Source: Ostrinia nubilalis (Eukaryota; Arthropoda; Insecta; Lepidoptera; Crambidae). Taken from it: a stretch of DNA of 64,000 nucleotides. Under the pieces are notes generated by a model. It made no database searches, was not told where the DNA came from, and worked only from the letters and a program-made list of their open reading frames with translations. A program made the translations under genes and the position numbers. This document shows, one piece after another, positions 1-11,700 of this stretch. Location of the stretch: contig NC_087099.1 of NCBI RefSeq assembly GCF_963855985.1, positions 15,406,001-15,470,000 of the forward strand. Direction: 5' to 3'. Position 1 is the stretch's first letter. Each line of letters begins with the position of its first letter.

Positions 1-1080
1 ACAAACTCCGAGAAGCGCTCTTAACGCACTGACCGAGGGCGCCAGCAGGACCATGTCGTCTGCGTAACTGATGTTGTTAACGCACACTTTTCCAATATGG
101 CAACCGACACACATGCCGCTGAGCTCCCGAACCAGTGCGTCTACGTACAGGTTGAAGAGCCTCGGAGAGGTCAGCCCCCCCTGCCTCACACCGCACTCCA
201 TCCTGTACGGCTCGGAAAATTCATTCGCCCATCTCACAAAGTTCACCTGTTTACAGTACCAAAATCTCAGCAAATTAGTGTACCCATCAGGTATTCCTAC
301 ATTTTTTAACTTGCGCCACAGGATATCATACGAGACCAGATCGAATGCTTTGCTAAGGTCCAGGAAACAGGCGTACACCGGTGTACGCCTGTCCGTATAA
401 TATTTGACAGTGTGCTTTAAGCTCAATATTGCAGTCTCTGTAGACAGACCCCGCGTAAAGCCATGTTGACCATGATGGAGCTTACAGTGCTCTTCTAACA
501 CAGAGTTAAGCACTCTGTCAAATATCTTGGCTATTGTCGTTGCCAAGGATATTGGCCTGTAATTCGATCTGTCCGATAGGTCACCTGTGCGATTCTTTAC
601 AATAGGAACCACGGTGGTTCTCATCAAGTCAGCGGGCAGGTAAGAGTGTGCGACACAAACATTAAATAAGAGCGCTAGTACCCTAGGTAAATGTACACCC
701 GCATACTTTAAATGCTCAATACTGAGACCATCGTGACCCGGTGATTTACCTGTTACCATAGATCTTAAAATACGTGCAATTGTTTTTCCACTGATAACCA
801 CATTTGGATCACTCATGGCCCCAGCACTGGGCGTAAAATCTGACGACAGTCCCAGCGGTGATGATATCATAAATTGCTCTCTAAAAAGGTTAGCAATTTG
901 CTTTACATCACTCACCCCGCCTACAGCCACAGGGAGACCAGGCCCGGTGTTTAGCCGATTAGTGGACTTCCAGAAATTCTTAAAGTCGTTTTTCGAGTAA
1001 TGAGTAGCCAATTGATGAGAACCACACAGAAACGACAAGACAGAAATCCTGCTCAAAACATCTAATTTAAAAGAGCCCAT
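1..1080 (-). mobile_element. Non-LTR retrotransposon reverse-transcriptase fragment (runs off window edge)
   Basis: Reading the minus strand from about 1080 down to base 1 gives one uninterrupted frame. It holds reverse-transcriptase signatures in order: GKSPGHDGLS, NYRPISLA, the LDLSKAFD box (around 360-340), GVRQGGLTSPRLFNLYVDAL and the catalytic YADDM (around 70). The frame is closed upstream by a stop near 1105, so the N-terminal endonuclease is missing (5' truncation) and the C-terminus lies outside the window. The motifs place it in the CR1/Jockey-type LINE superfamily; the exact clade is not certain. The frame is intact but the element is incomplete, so it is read as a transposon fragment rather than a host gene. 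Confidence 0.9.
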
Positions 1081-2400
1081 ATAGAAAAGATGCTGACTAA
1101 TTTCGAACTAAAATGATATTAGTGTAAGTACTCGTAGGTAAGAAATAAGTATCAAGGCAAGAACTAAGAATTTTATCGAACTTGACAAAGGTTTTAAAAT
1201 AAGAAATGAAAATAAGTATCAAATCTGAAAACAATTTATAAAATAATTTCTAGCCTTTACAGTATTTGTTGATGATAGCCAATTAACTAATTTTAGGAAT
1301 GCTGATACATTCTTACTGTTTATGTAATCGATACTTAGTGACAAAGATTTGCAAAAAAATCAAAATCTCATGAAAATTAAATTAATCATTTTTTTTATTT
1401 TATAATGGTCTCAGAGTGCCATGGTATTATTTAATTTATTAAATGGACATTGTGTGATGGCAAGTGTAAAACTTAAAAAATACAGGAGAAATTATGAATG
1501 TACAATTATTTTTAAGCTAGAATTAAGACTTAAATTATCATGATTAATTATTATTTATGTTAACGAATAAATGCGTTACCAAATTATATTAGACAGTTAA
1601 CAGTAGACACTGTGATAGTATTGAGGCCTAGAATTTCAAATTGTTTTCGTAAAAACTGATTTTATTAACGAATACAATACAATATTTCTTTTCTATAAGT
1701 AGAGCTTAAATTTTTTATTTTGTTTTCCCTTTAAAATTTTCTCGAAACCTATTTTTCATAATTATGTTTTAGCATCTGATTAAATATCATAACAACTAGG
1801 TCCTTTTAATGTTTGTGTTAAATTAATACATAATTAAGTAATTTCATATGAATAGTACAATCACTTGTTGTTTTAATAATATTTTTATACGGAGTAACAA
1901 CTATAATGAATGTAATTTGTTGATAATGTTATTATGCGATGAATATTTTTGTAATAAAAATTTAACATTATTTGCTTGTTTCAATTTTAACCTGACAGGC
2001 TAATGTTTAGGCTTTCATTTTCATAAAAGATATAAAAATATTTGTTAATCTTATATATATTTTTTATAATCATACCTAGTAGTAAAAGTAATTGATATAG
2101 GCAATAATAGTACCTAAATTCTATCATAAAATAAGGTTCGTTACGTCATCATCACTATACCTACGATGACGGAAATAAACAAGATAACAATCAATTTTAC
2201 GCGTTTCCTAGTCTAATTAAAACATCTCTAGACTAATTAAAACATCCATTGATAACCCTCTATTTATCAAATTATTTTACAATCATAATAATTAGTCTTA
2301 TACAGGGTTATCACGAGTTATCAGTAATCTCAGCTTGGTATTGCAGTCGATCGGTGCATCGGATGCAGTTTTAACGTTGTTTATTTTAGTTTAAATTAAT
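1081..2400. other. AT-rich intergenic stretch, no gene seen
   Basis: Very AT-rich sequence with no convincing exon on either strand. The last ~100 bases precede the start codon of the secreted-protein gene and should hold its promoter and 5' UTR. I see no unambiguous TATA box. Confidence 0.5.
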
Positions 2401-4075
2401 ATGACATTAGATCTGTTGAAATTATTTTATGTGTCAACCGTTTTTCTCCAGTGTGTGCGTTGTGAGGTAAGAAAAAGAATTGATAAACAGCTTTTTGAAA
2501 TAAATTAATAATTCATATACACTTCTACGTTTACATCTACACTAGAAGAAAGATATTTTGATAGTTTGTATTGAATAGGCTCCGAATCTACTGGATCGAT
2601 TTTAAAAATTATTTTACCGTACACGGGACGAGGTTTGCCGGGTCAGCTAGATCACAGTAAAAGAGCTTTGTTCTTGTCGGCGGATCCATTCTCAGTCATC
2701 CCTAGACTCTGCCAGCACCTTCAAATCTCTGTACTTTGAATAGCCATCAAAGAATTAATTTTGATTATCAATTTAGATAAATAAAATTATTTCATTTCAC
2801 ATAAATAAACCTGCCATTAAAACTTCAAAAATACATTGCTCATAAATTATCATTTCTCGATTTGAATGCCTACTAATTTATAAATCCCGATTCGAAGTTT
2901 TCAGTAGACGAGGTGAACAACCTAATACAACTATACAACGTGAACATCAACGCATCGCTGACGCTCACCAAGAGCGACAAGGAGCTGCTCAACTCCTGGG
3001 CGGAGACACACCAGGTGCAGCAGGTCAATGTGACCACCAAGTACCGGCTGCAGATGAGCAGGCACAGAGAGCATGCGTTTCGGAGAGGCGATGTTGACAA
3101 GAAGGTACCATTCATTTTTCTATTATGACGATGATGACTATGTTTTTCGGGCGCATACTGATAAATGAATGAGTGAACTTTAATGCTAACTTTTTTTTAC
3201 AAACCTAAGCAAGCAGAACTCATATTGGCCTGTACATTTAGTGTGACCATTTCAAAAGAAAAAATGTATGCTTGGATCCTATCCATAAAACGTGGTTAAC
3301 TTTTGGCGGATCTTTAACTTCACCCCTACAGCAATTCTTGAAATATAAGGGAAACTGTTCATTGGCAATGATTCAGCATTACATTTTTTCAGTGGACACA
3401 ATGCATCGATATTTATTCAGAAAACTTAAAAAGTACAAACCATAAGTACTATGAAGACGAAAGTGAATGTCTTAAAACTGCCAATGGAGACGATAAAGAA
3501 CCCAGGAAAGCAGTCGATCAAATAGAAAAAGAGGTAATGGACTCTTGCAGGGTGCAATACTCGGCCCAATGATGAATCTTCCTAAATGTTAATTAAATAA
3601 CTTATTTATAATTGGTGTTATTTTCAGATTAAAAAATGGCGGAAGAGCTTCAAGTATCTTATTCATTTGTGTGAAATTGAACATCCTGATAGCGAAGAGA
3701 ATGCTAAAACTTGTTTAGTCGAGTATGTTAGTAAAATTACATTTTCATATTATATTTAGATTTTGTACATTATCGGTGATACACAGTAATTTGAATAAAC
3801 TCAAACATTGTTACTTAGCAACAAATAATTTGAATTTGATTTGGTTTCAGATTGAAAGAGACAACTACAACTTCACCCTACAAAGGCTGATGCTTCTAAA
3901 GCTAGAAGCGATGGGTCAGCTCTACATCAAACTATCCTCATCGATAGAAAATTTGGAAGAGTGCCTGAAAATTACCCTGTCTGGGTACCTAGAGAGTGCC
4001 AGGTCCTTGTTGACATCTATACACAGGTGCTACAATGGGAGAAGAAAAGAAAATTCTACTGATTTAAACGCATAA
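2401..4075 (+). CDS. Small secreted six-cysteine helical protein (five exons)
   Basis: Exons 2401-2466, 2898-3104, 3393-3533, 3628-3726 and 3851-4075 join to 245 codons. All four introns are phase 0 with GT/AG ends. Residues 1-20 (MTLDLLKLFYVSTVFLQ...) look like a signal peptide. The mature part is mostly amphipathic-helix-like, with six cysteines near residues 95, 117, 153, 167, 209 and 231. It has possible N-glycosylation sites NAS, NVT, NFT and NST. The spacing C-x3-Y...CL followed by LC and CL resembles insect secreted DUF725-type proteins, but this is a visual resemblance only; no function is assigned. The weakest junction is the exon 2 acceptor: AG at 2896-2897 keeps phase 0. The better-looking acceptor at 2904 would meet a stop unless exon 1 ends at 2461 (GTGAGG donor). 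The gene is convergent with the cadherin gene. Confidence 0.72.
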
Positions 4076-4865
4076 GTCCAAACGGTAAAACATAATACTC
4101 ATAACTCTTAGGATCAAAATTGCTCAACCAACTTCAGCACTAAGTAGGTACTATCCTAGGACGTCACTCGAAGGGAATCGTCTATAACTTTAACAAACTA
4201 TATTTAAAATATTTTTAATTAATTATTATTGATAAAAATTGTGTATTTGCATAAAATAAGACACATTAATTGCGTTTAATCACTAACTAATTGCGTTTAA
4301 TCGCGGTTGGGAGAGGGGACGCAAATTCCACGGACCGGCAAACTTAGCGCGAACGGGTAGTAATGTATTGTTGTAAGAAAGAAATCACGTGTAACCTACC
4401 TAGCAATAATAACACAATTTAAAATTAAATAGGTTGACTCTCGTTGATATTAATTAAATCACCATGTAGGTTACGTTATGCTAAAAACAATCAGTGTACT
4501 TACCAGTTCTGCAGTCCGCCTGCACCACGAATTCAGAAACGCCAACCACGTTTTCTTGTATCGCTCCTTCTACCCTCGATAGAAGTCACATTAATGTCCA
4601 TGAGTGACTAATAGGCACACATCACAAACACACACTTCACAATATTGTTCACGTAATGTATTTAGCGGTGACCAGATACATAGATGGGGTCTAAAACCGC
4701 GATATGGACACTTCTAGACTGTTCTAGATTGAAACGGTAACTCCGGTGACGCGACGACGGCCGGAGAGATCGACAATAAGTCGTAGACTGAAGTAGGCAG
4801 CGATGGTAGCGGAAATATGTTGAAGAAAAAGTGGGTAGTATAAAAATGCAAAATAATTTGACAGC
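4076..4865. other. Intergenic segment with a possible minus-strand donor
   Basis: Holds the 3' end of the secreted-protein gene and otherwise no clear coding exon. A minus-strand stretch from about 4575 to 4504, ending in a consensus donor (ACTG then GTAAGT at 4503-4498), is open for about 23 codons and lies downstream of a CpG-containing segment at 4730-4800. It could be the first exon of a gene whose remaining exons lie elsewhere, but this is weak. Confidence 0.3.
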
Positions 4866-4876
4866 TGTCAGTGATA
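4866..4876 (+). repeat. Target-site duplication, left copy, of foldback element
   Basis: TGTCAGTGATA, identical to 7260-7270 on the other side of the element. Confidence 0.8.
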
Positions 4877-7259
4877 CCTGAATGTCTCCAACTTCCTCAT
4901 TGGCCCTAGAGCAATTCCAAGTATACCATCAATAAAAGCCTAATTAGAGTCATCAAACCTCTCAGTCATTCAATTAGAGCCATTAGAACTTCATAACTAT
5001 GAGTTGTTTTCTGTGTGTAAGCTGAGGACACGTGTCCCCAGCTGACACATCTGTATCTTCGTAAATATTTATGCTACGATAATGTATTATACCTCAAAAA
5101 TTACAGTCGAATCCAAATAGTAGGCTTTCCACTTTTCAAGACTTTAGCTCAAATACTGTTAAAACCACGATCAAAAAACTATGTGCGAGCTGGAGTACCG
5201 TGTCTCCAGCTTACACATCTGTATCTTTGTAAATAATTTTAAGCTACATCAATGTTTTATATCTCATAAATTAAAGTCGAATAAAAAAACCCGACTTCAA
5301 ATCTTTCAAAGCTTTATCTCGAACCGTTTTCGAACTACGAACCGATATGTATGTGTAAGCTGGTGACACGTAACACACGGTGGATTATTAAAACCGTATA
5401 AGTTAGAGTTGCGTTTTAAAGATCAAATAATTCGTTATAATTAAAGTACACACGAGACATAATTTCAAATCTCTAGGCCTCTTAGTTTCAGAATTAAAAG
5501 CCAAAAACTATTTTCCCGCCAAATAATTCAAATAATGTGGGTCGACTGCGATGTTGCCGTTCCGTGCGTCCACTAGAGCAGTCGAATTTGAACCTAAAAA
5601 CTAGTAGCGTTTGAATCATTTTTATTTGTAGTTTAAATCATTTAATTTCGATTATAAGAATTTTAGACTAGGAGCCGGCTGATTTGTGTATTGAGTACCT
5701 AATAACCTATATTTTATAAATAAATAATAATAAATAATGGTTGAGTCCCGGGAAAGGACGTAGGATAGATTTTATCCCGGTTTTTGAAATATGATAAAGA
5801 TTTTCATCATCATCATAAATCATCTGAAAATTATAAATAACTTGAAAAAATCGAGTATTCGGGTAGCCCTAGTGATACTCTACCTCTGGGCTTCGGCTTG
5901 ACAGTACTTTTTGGGAAACCTTGTATATGTCGTTATGTTCGCTTATTCTTGTAGTTAATTTTTTTTTTATTTGATTCTTCAACAGAAGAAGAAGAATTCA
6001 ATGAGGGTTTTCGCTATTGGAAAATCCGCCAGATGGCAATACGTAGACGCGAGGTCCAAATGCTGCATGATTGGTTATTTTTGACATGACATTGACAGAT
6101 ATGTCAAAATCCACCAATAACGCAGCATTTGGACCTCGCGTCTACTTATTGCCATCTGTTCTGGCGGATTTTTCAATCGCGAAAACCCTCATTGTCAACT
6201 GTGTTTGTCATAGAGCAAAATCTGTTTGTAACCATAGAGCAAAATATAGTTGTTGCCCATTTTTGCCACTTGACGTAGCAGAATCGTGGGACTTCACGGT
6301 ATTTAAATAAAAATTAAAGTGGTTGCGTTTAGAAACGCCACAAATATTTGAGCCTTTGGAAACAAGTTCGTTACTTGTATATTAAAATATAATTTTGTTT
6401 TACCTAGCTTTTTCTTATTAATAAAATATAGGTTATTAGGTACTCAATACACAAATCAGCCGGCTCCTAGTCTAAAATTCTTATAATCGAAATTAAATGA
6501 TTTAAACTACAAATAAAAATGATTGAAACGCTACTAGTTTTTAGGTTCAAATTCGACTGCTCTAGTGGACGCACGGAACGGCAACGTCGCAGTCGACCCA
6601 CATTATTTGAATTATTTGGCGGGAAAATAGTTTTTGGCTTTTAATTCTGAAACTAAGAGGCCTAGAGATTTGAAATTATGTCTCGTGTGTACTTTAATTA
6701 TAACGAATTATTTGATCTTTAAAACGCAACTCTAACTTATACGGTTTTAATAATCCACCGTGTGTTACGTGTCACCAGCTTACACATACATATCGGTTCG
6801 TAGTTCGAAAACGGTTCGAGATAAAGCTTTGAAAGATTTGAAGTCGGGTTTTTTTATTCGACTTTAATTTATGAGATATAAAACATTGATGTAGCTTAAA
6901 TATTTACAAAGATACAGATGTGTAAGCTGGAGACACGGTACTCCAGCTCGCACATAGTTTTTTGATCGTGGTTTTAACAGTATTTGAGCTAAAGTCTTGA
7001 AAAGTGGAAAGCCTACTATTTGGATTCGACTGTAATTTTTGAGGTATAATACATTATCGTAGCATAAATATTTACGAAGATACAGATGTGTCAGCTGGGG
7101 ACACGTGTCCTCAGCTTACACACAGAAAACAACTCATAGTTATGAAGTTCTAATGGCTCTAATTGAATGACTGAGAGGTTTGATGACTCTAATTAGGCTT
7201 TTATTGATGGTATACTTGGAATTGCTCTAGGGCCAATGAGGAAGTTGGAGACATTCAGG
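4877..7259. mobile_element. Foldback (long inverted repeat) DNA transposon
   Basis: The sequence from 4877 to about 5720 returns almost exactly as its reverse complement from about 6430 to 7259, giving ~0.83-kb inverted arms. For example, the left end CCTGAATGTCTCCAACTTCC mirrors the right end. The string TGTCAGTGATA occurs directly on both sides (4866-4876 and 7260-7270), so an insertion with a 9-11-bp target duplication is supported. The exact length depends on where the terminal repeat ends; 9 bp would suit a Mutator-like element. The centre carries a different, smaller palindrome and no transposase. Confidence 0.9.
6000..6200. mobile_element. Palindromic MITE nested in the core of the foldback element
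   Basis: AATGAGGGTTTTCGC at 6000 mirrors GCGAAAACCCTCATT near 6195, with matching inner sequence (AGACGCGAGGTCCAAATGC at about 6047 and its complement at about 6125). The outer foldback arms stop well outside this palindrome, so it looks like a separate insertion between the two arms. Confidence 0.75.
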
Positions 7260-7270
7260 TGTCAGTGATA
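7260..7270 (+). repeat. Target-site duplication, right copy, of foldback element
   Basis: TGTCAGTGATA, identical to 4866-4876. Confidence 0.8.
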
Positions 7271-8674
7271 TTATTATTTTGTTGGAATTCTGGCAATGGA
7301 AAGTTATTGATTAAGCCTAAATGCAAATTGTCAGATTTATAATAAAATATTTTCTTTTATGTAATGGCGATAAATGAAAATTGTAAAAGATTTCTATCAG
7401 TAATCTGTGATAGTGATTTATTTACTATTTTTAATTTATTTTATTTTTAGGTTGGATTTAATAAAACAATTATTTTGTATGAAAATCATCTTGTATTTTT
7501 CATTATTAAATAATACTTTTTAGGTATAAAATTCATTGACAATATTTACACAATAAAGTCTATATTACTGACTATTCTTGATTAATTATTTTGTTATTAA
7601 AATAATCTGTTCCAAAAGATAGGTTTAACTTACTTGAAGGAAAGTCTTTATTGGTCCCTTAGTTCCAAATATAATTTTCAATGAATTACACTAATAGTAT
7701 AAACAATTTGTACACTAATTGTATAATTTACAAATATGGCAATTACATGGTACTATTACTACAAAAATGACATTGGTTTTACACTATAATGATATCTTCT
7801 TCTTTTTTTAATTATGTTTATTATTGTCATTGTTTCACCCGCCTGGTTTTATTTATAATATTCTTGTGTATAATTAATATAAAAATATTAAGATTCATAA
7901 ATGGGTGACCTCTAAGATCAATTATTAAATTATTTTAATAATATTATGCACATTAAGCATCAAAATATTCAACATACATAAGTACTGTACACGATTCATG
8001 ACAAATACAACATAATTATAGAAACAGGACATTGGCTAAGATCGCATAGAAATTCTTGATAGGTCAGATCGATAATTTGTTTATAATAATACCTTAGTAT
8101 AAAAGCAATCCTAAATAAATGGACGTTGACAATGTATTACAATAAACAAAAATATTACATTATTCAAATGGTAACAATCCTAGTAATAATAATTTAGACA
8201 GTCTTGGTCAAAATTGTGAAAAAACTCCAAAAGTAAAATAATACATTGCCAACATGCATGACAAAAATTAAATAGCTAAAGCTTTCCTAAATACATTAAT
8301 ATGTGACTTAAAATCAGAAATGTGTTATAGTAACACAAATTCATAAATTATATTGTTGGACAATAGGATACAATTTCCTTAAATCTATAATTTGCTCATA
8401 AGTTAATTTTGACTGTACCCAGTTTAATAAACTTCTCTTAAGAACAAAACTGAGAGTGTTCCACAAGGTAGTATTTTGGGTACACATCTATTCCCTATAA
8501 AGAAAAATCAGCTCTGAATCATCACAATAAAGTGGACCAACACAGTTATCTGTGATAAATATACATACAATCAAATAGGTATAGAACCTTTATAAGCGGT
8601 CAAAGTAGACCTTTCAGACTTGAAGCCTGAATATCTAAGTCGTGTATAATTTACAAGTAGCTTTACATACATTA
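7271..8674 (-). other. 3' flank / probable 3' UTR of the cadherin gene
   Basis: AT-rich sequence with no ORF. On the minus strand the first canonical AATAAA signals after the cadherin stop are near 7853-7848 and 7832-7826, so the 3' UTR would be about 0.85 kb. This is a prediction from the hexamers only. Confidence 0.4.
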
Positions 8675-8752
8675 TCATAGTTGTCCTAAGCCTGCTGAAG
8701 GCCGAGGCGGCGGCTCGGGAGTATCTGGGGATGGCGGCTTAAATGTGCTGCC
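8675..8752 (-). CDS. Cad87A: Cadherin exon 35: C-terminus and stop
   Basis: Residues 1806-1830, GSTFKPPSPDTPEPPPRPSA then GLGQL and TGA. Proline-rich; the last residues are hydrophobic but not a canonical class I PDZ ligand. Confidence 0.88.
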   Translation of the reverse strand, partial: GSTFKPPSPDTPEPPPRPSAGLGQL

Positions 8753-11700
8753 CTGGAAATGAAGATTAGAATTTAAACGATTGTAAAGTCAACAGCACAA
8801 AAGGATTCACAGTTTCGTACGCACACAAAATCGCACCTAATTATACAACTACGAAAATTGTACAGTATTGAGGTTGATATTCTGTCTTAATACTGCTATA
8901 GTTTTTATTGTGAAACCATGAGCTTCATGGGGAGTGAGCTCATTATACCGCACCCCCGGTGCGACACTGTCACTTTTGCAAAAAATTGAGTTAAATATCC
9001 AATAATGATCCTAGAGCACCCCTTTACTTGGAGCGATAACGTTATTTTTGTACTACGCATACGCATAGTTTCGTTATGTTTTAGTAAATGCTGTTCATCT
9101 CATCTATTTTACATTTTAAAACATTGTTTTGTGAGGTATAAATTTAAATTTCTAGAAAAACTACATTATTTGCATAAGTGACAGTGTCGCACCGGGGGTG
9201 CGATTACGTTTCCTGCAATATTTTCCAAGTTGTCGGCCTATGAAGTGGAAGGCCTCTCTACCGGATTTCTTGGTCTCACTGTTCGGTCTTTCTTGTCCCG
9301 CAAGTCGAATAAGACTCATGTCTAAATCCTCTAACCATGTAAAATGAAGTGAAATGATACGCTTCCCGTGATATTCATCAACTCATTGGTTCATGAAGGG
9401 CTTATCTACAGTACGAGAAGGTATAGTAAAATAAGTTTACCTGGAATCCTAGGGCGGCTTCTAGCGGCGTGGGCGAGTCGCCGCCCAGCGTGGCGTAGTC
9501 GCCGAACCGCTCCGCCGTGCGCGATGTTTGGATCGTAGCGTACGTGTTGTCCGGCTGCAAATAGACACGATCACTTTAATACAATAGAATAGATTATATT
9601 TGGTCCAAATAAAACAATTGGTATGTTCTAAAGTACGGCCTAAAGGTTCGACCAAACCAAAGGGTGCAGCCGGTCGCACCGATAACATCGATATGAAAGA
9701 ATAGCGAGTCAGCAAAACTAAGACAAAAGGCTGCATACAGGGTTCAGTATGCGGCCCAGCCTATGGATCCTAGATGTACTGCTATTGCCTTCCGGATGCT
9801 ACCTCCAAGCATATTATGCAGACAACGTTTTATTAATTGTTCACTCACATAGCATTGAGCACCTAGAATCAACCACCAATTTTGATAAATAAACTAATTA
9901 AAATCGTATAATGGGTTGAAAGGGTTAAATCAGAATTTGCTGACGTTACAGATATTACTCGTCTGTAATTGACTCCTGTCACATAAAAAAAATTGGGAGT
10001 TTGATTTTTCCAAATGTAACTTCTTAAAATTCTGCATCGGAAAGGAACTCACCGGCGCCTGATCAGGCGGCTGGTCGGGCTGGTCGCCGAACACGTTCAT
10101 GGTGAGCTCCTGCTCCTCGTAGGGCCGCAGCTTGGTCTCCAGCCACAGCGGGTTCAGTTCTTCCAGGATCCGGCGCCGAGCTAGACTGTCTCCTTTGCTG
10201 GCCTACATGGGACACTCACCGGCGCCGAGCTAGACTGTCTCCTTTGCTGGCCTACAAGAGACACTCTTTTTTTCTTTTTTTTTCTTTTTTCAGCCAAATG
10301 ACGTCCACTGCTGGACAAAGGCCTCCCCCAAGGTTTTCCACAATGAACGGTCCTGCGCTGCCCGCTTCCAGGCTCTTCCCGCGACCTTTACCAGATCGTC
10401 GGTCCACCTAGTAGGAGGCCTGCCCACGCTACGTCTTCCAGCCCGTGGTCGCCACTCGAGAACTTTCCTGCCCCAACGGCCATCGTCTCTACGAGCTATG
10501 TGCCCCGCCCACTGCCACTTGATTTTAGCAATTCTGCGAGCTATGTCGGTTACTTTGATTCTCCTGCGGATCTCCTCATTTCTGATTCGATCACGCAGGG
10601 AAACTCCGAGCATAGCCCGCTCCATCGCCCTTTGGGTGACCTTGAGCCTTCTTATGAGGCCCCTTCATATATAGTAAGCGACCACGTCTCAGATCCGTAT
10701 ACCATCACTGGCAACACGCATTGGTAAAATACTTTCGACTTGAGACACTGCGGTATTTCGGACGTGAGTATATGGCGAAGCTTCCCTCACCGGCGAGAGA
10801 CACTCACCGGCGCCTGATCAGGCGGCTGGTCGGGCTGGTCACCGAACACATTCATGGTGAGCTCCTGCTCCTCGTAGGGCCGCAACTTGGTCTCCAGCCA
10901 CAGCGGGTTCTCTGTCGTGCTCAGCTCTTCCAGGATCCGGCGGCGAGCCAGACTGTCGCCTTTGCTTGACTGCATTGATGGGGGAGGTATCACCCTGGAG
11001 ATGGAATTATGGTTGATAAACTTTACTTCTCTGATCAGAAAACCCTTCAACCCTTGAAAAGGAGGCTGACAATAGTGATTGAGTTTCTTGCGCTGCTTCT
11101 TCTCAGCACTGGCCCATTTATTGTCCCGAAGCAGTGGTAGGGTTAATATTGGGACGTGTAAAAGTGCTTTTTAAAAAGCCTATTTGCAAAAACAAATGAG
11201 TTTTATGAGTTTTTTTTTATGAGATTGGGGAATTCATTAGCATACTAGTCTTTATTACATCGAGGGGAGATATCACCCTGAAGATCTAATAAATTGTTGA
11301 AATCTTTAGTGTAAGTGATGCGACAAAGTGTAATTGCTTTCGGGACTTACCAATGTTTGAGACAAGCGCAGACTACAATGAAAGTGACGATTCCAGTGAA
11401 CAGCACAATCAGCAAAGCTATTAGTGCCGCTAGGGCTGGGTCGAAGCTGTCTGGTGCTGAAAAATGCAACGTTTAATATTAATAGATATTCACGGTTTTA
11501 TTAGCAATAGGGCCAAAGGCGAAGGAATCATAAAGAATTTGTAATCTCACGTTACAACCTACGCTATACATGAAGAGTTGACTTTCCAAAAAAGACAAAA
11601 GACATGGTAGAACTCTCGTTAATATTAACAACTTAACTGTGACTGTATTTAAAAAAAAGACGTTGTCGTCAGTGCATTACAAAACAAAAGTTAAATTGAT

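Noticed and set aside
6071..6310. 79-codon plus-strand ORF in the foldback core
   Set aside because: Spans a palindromic MITE; no protein features.
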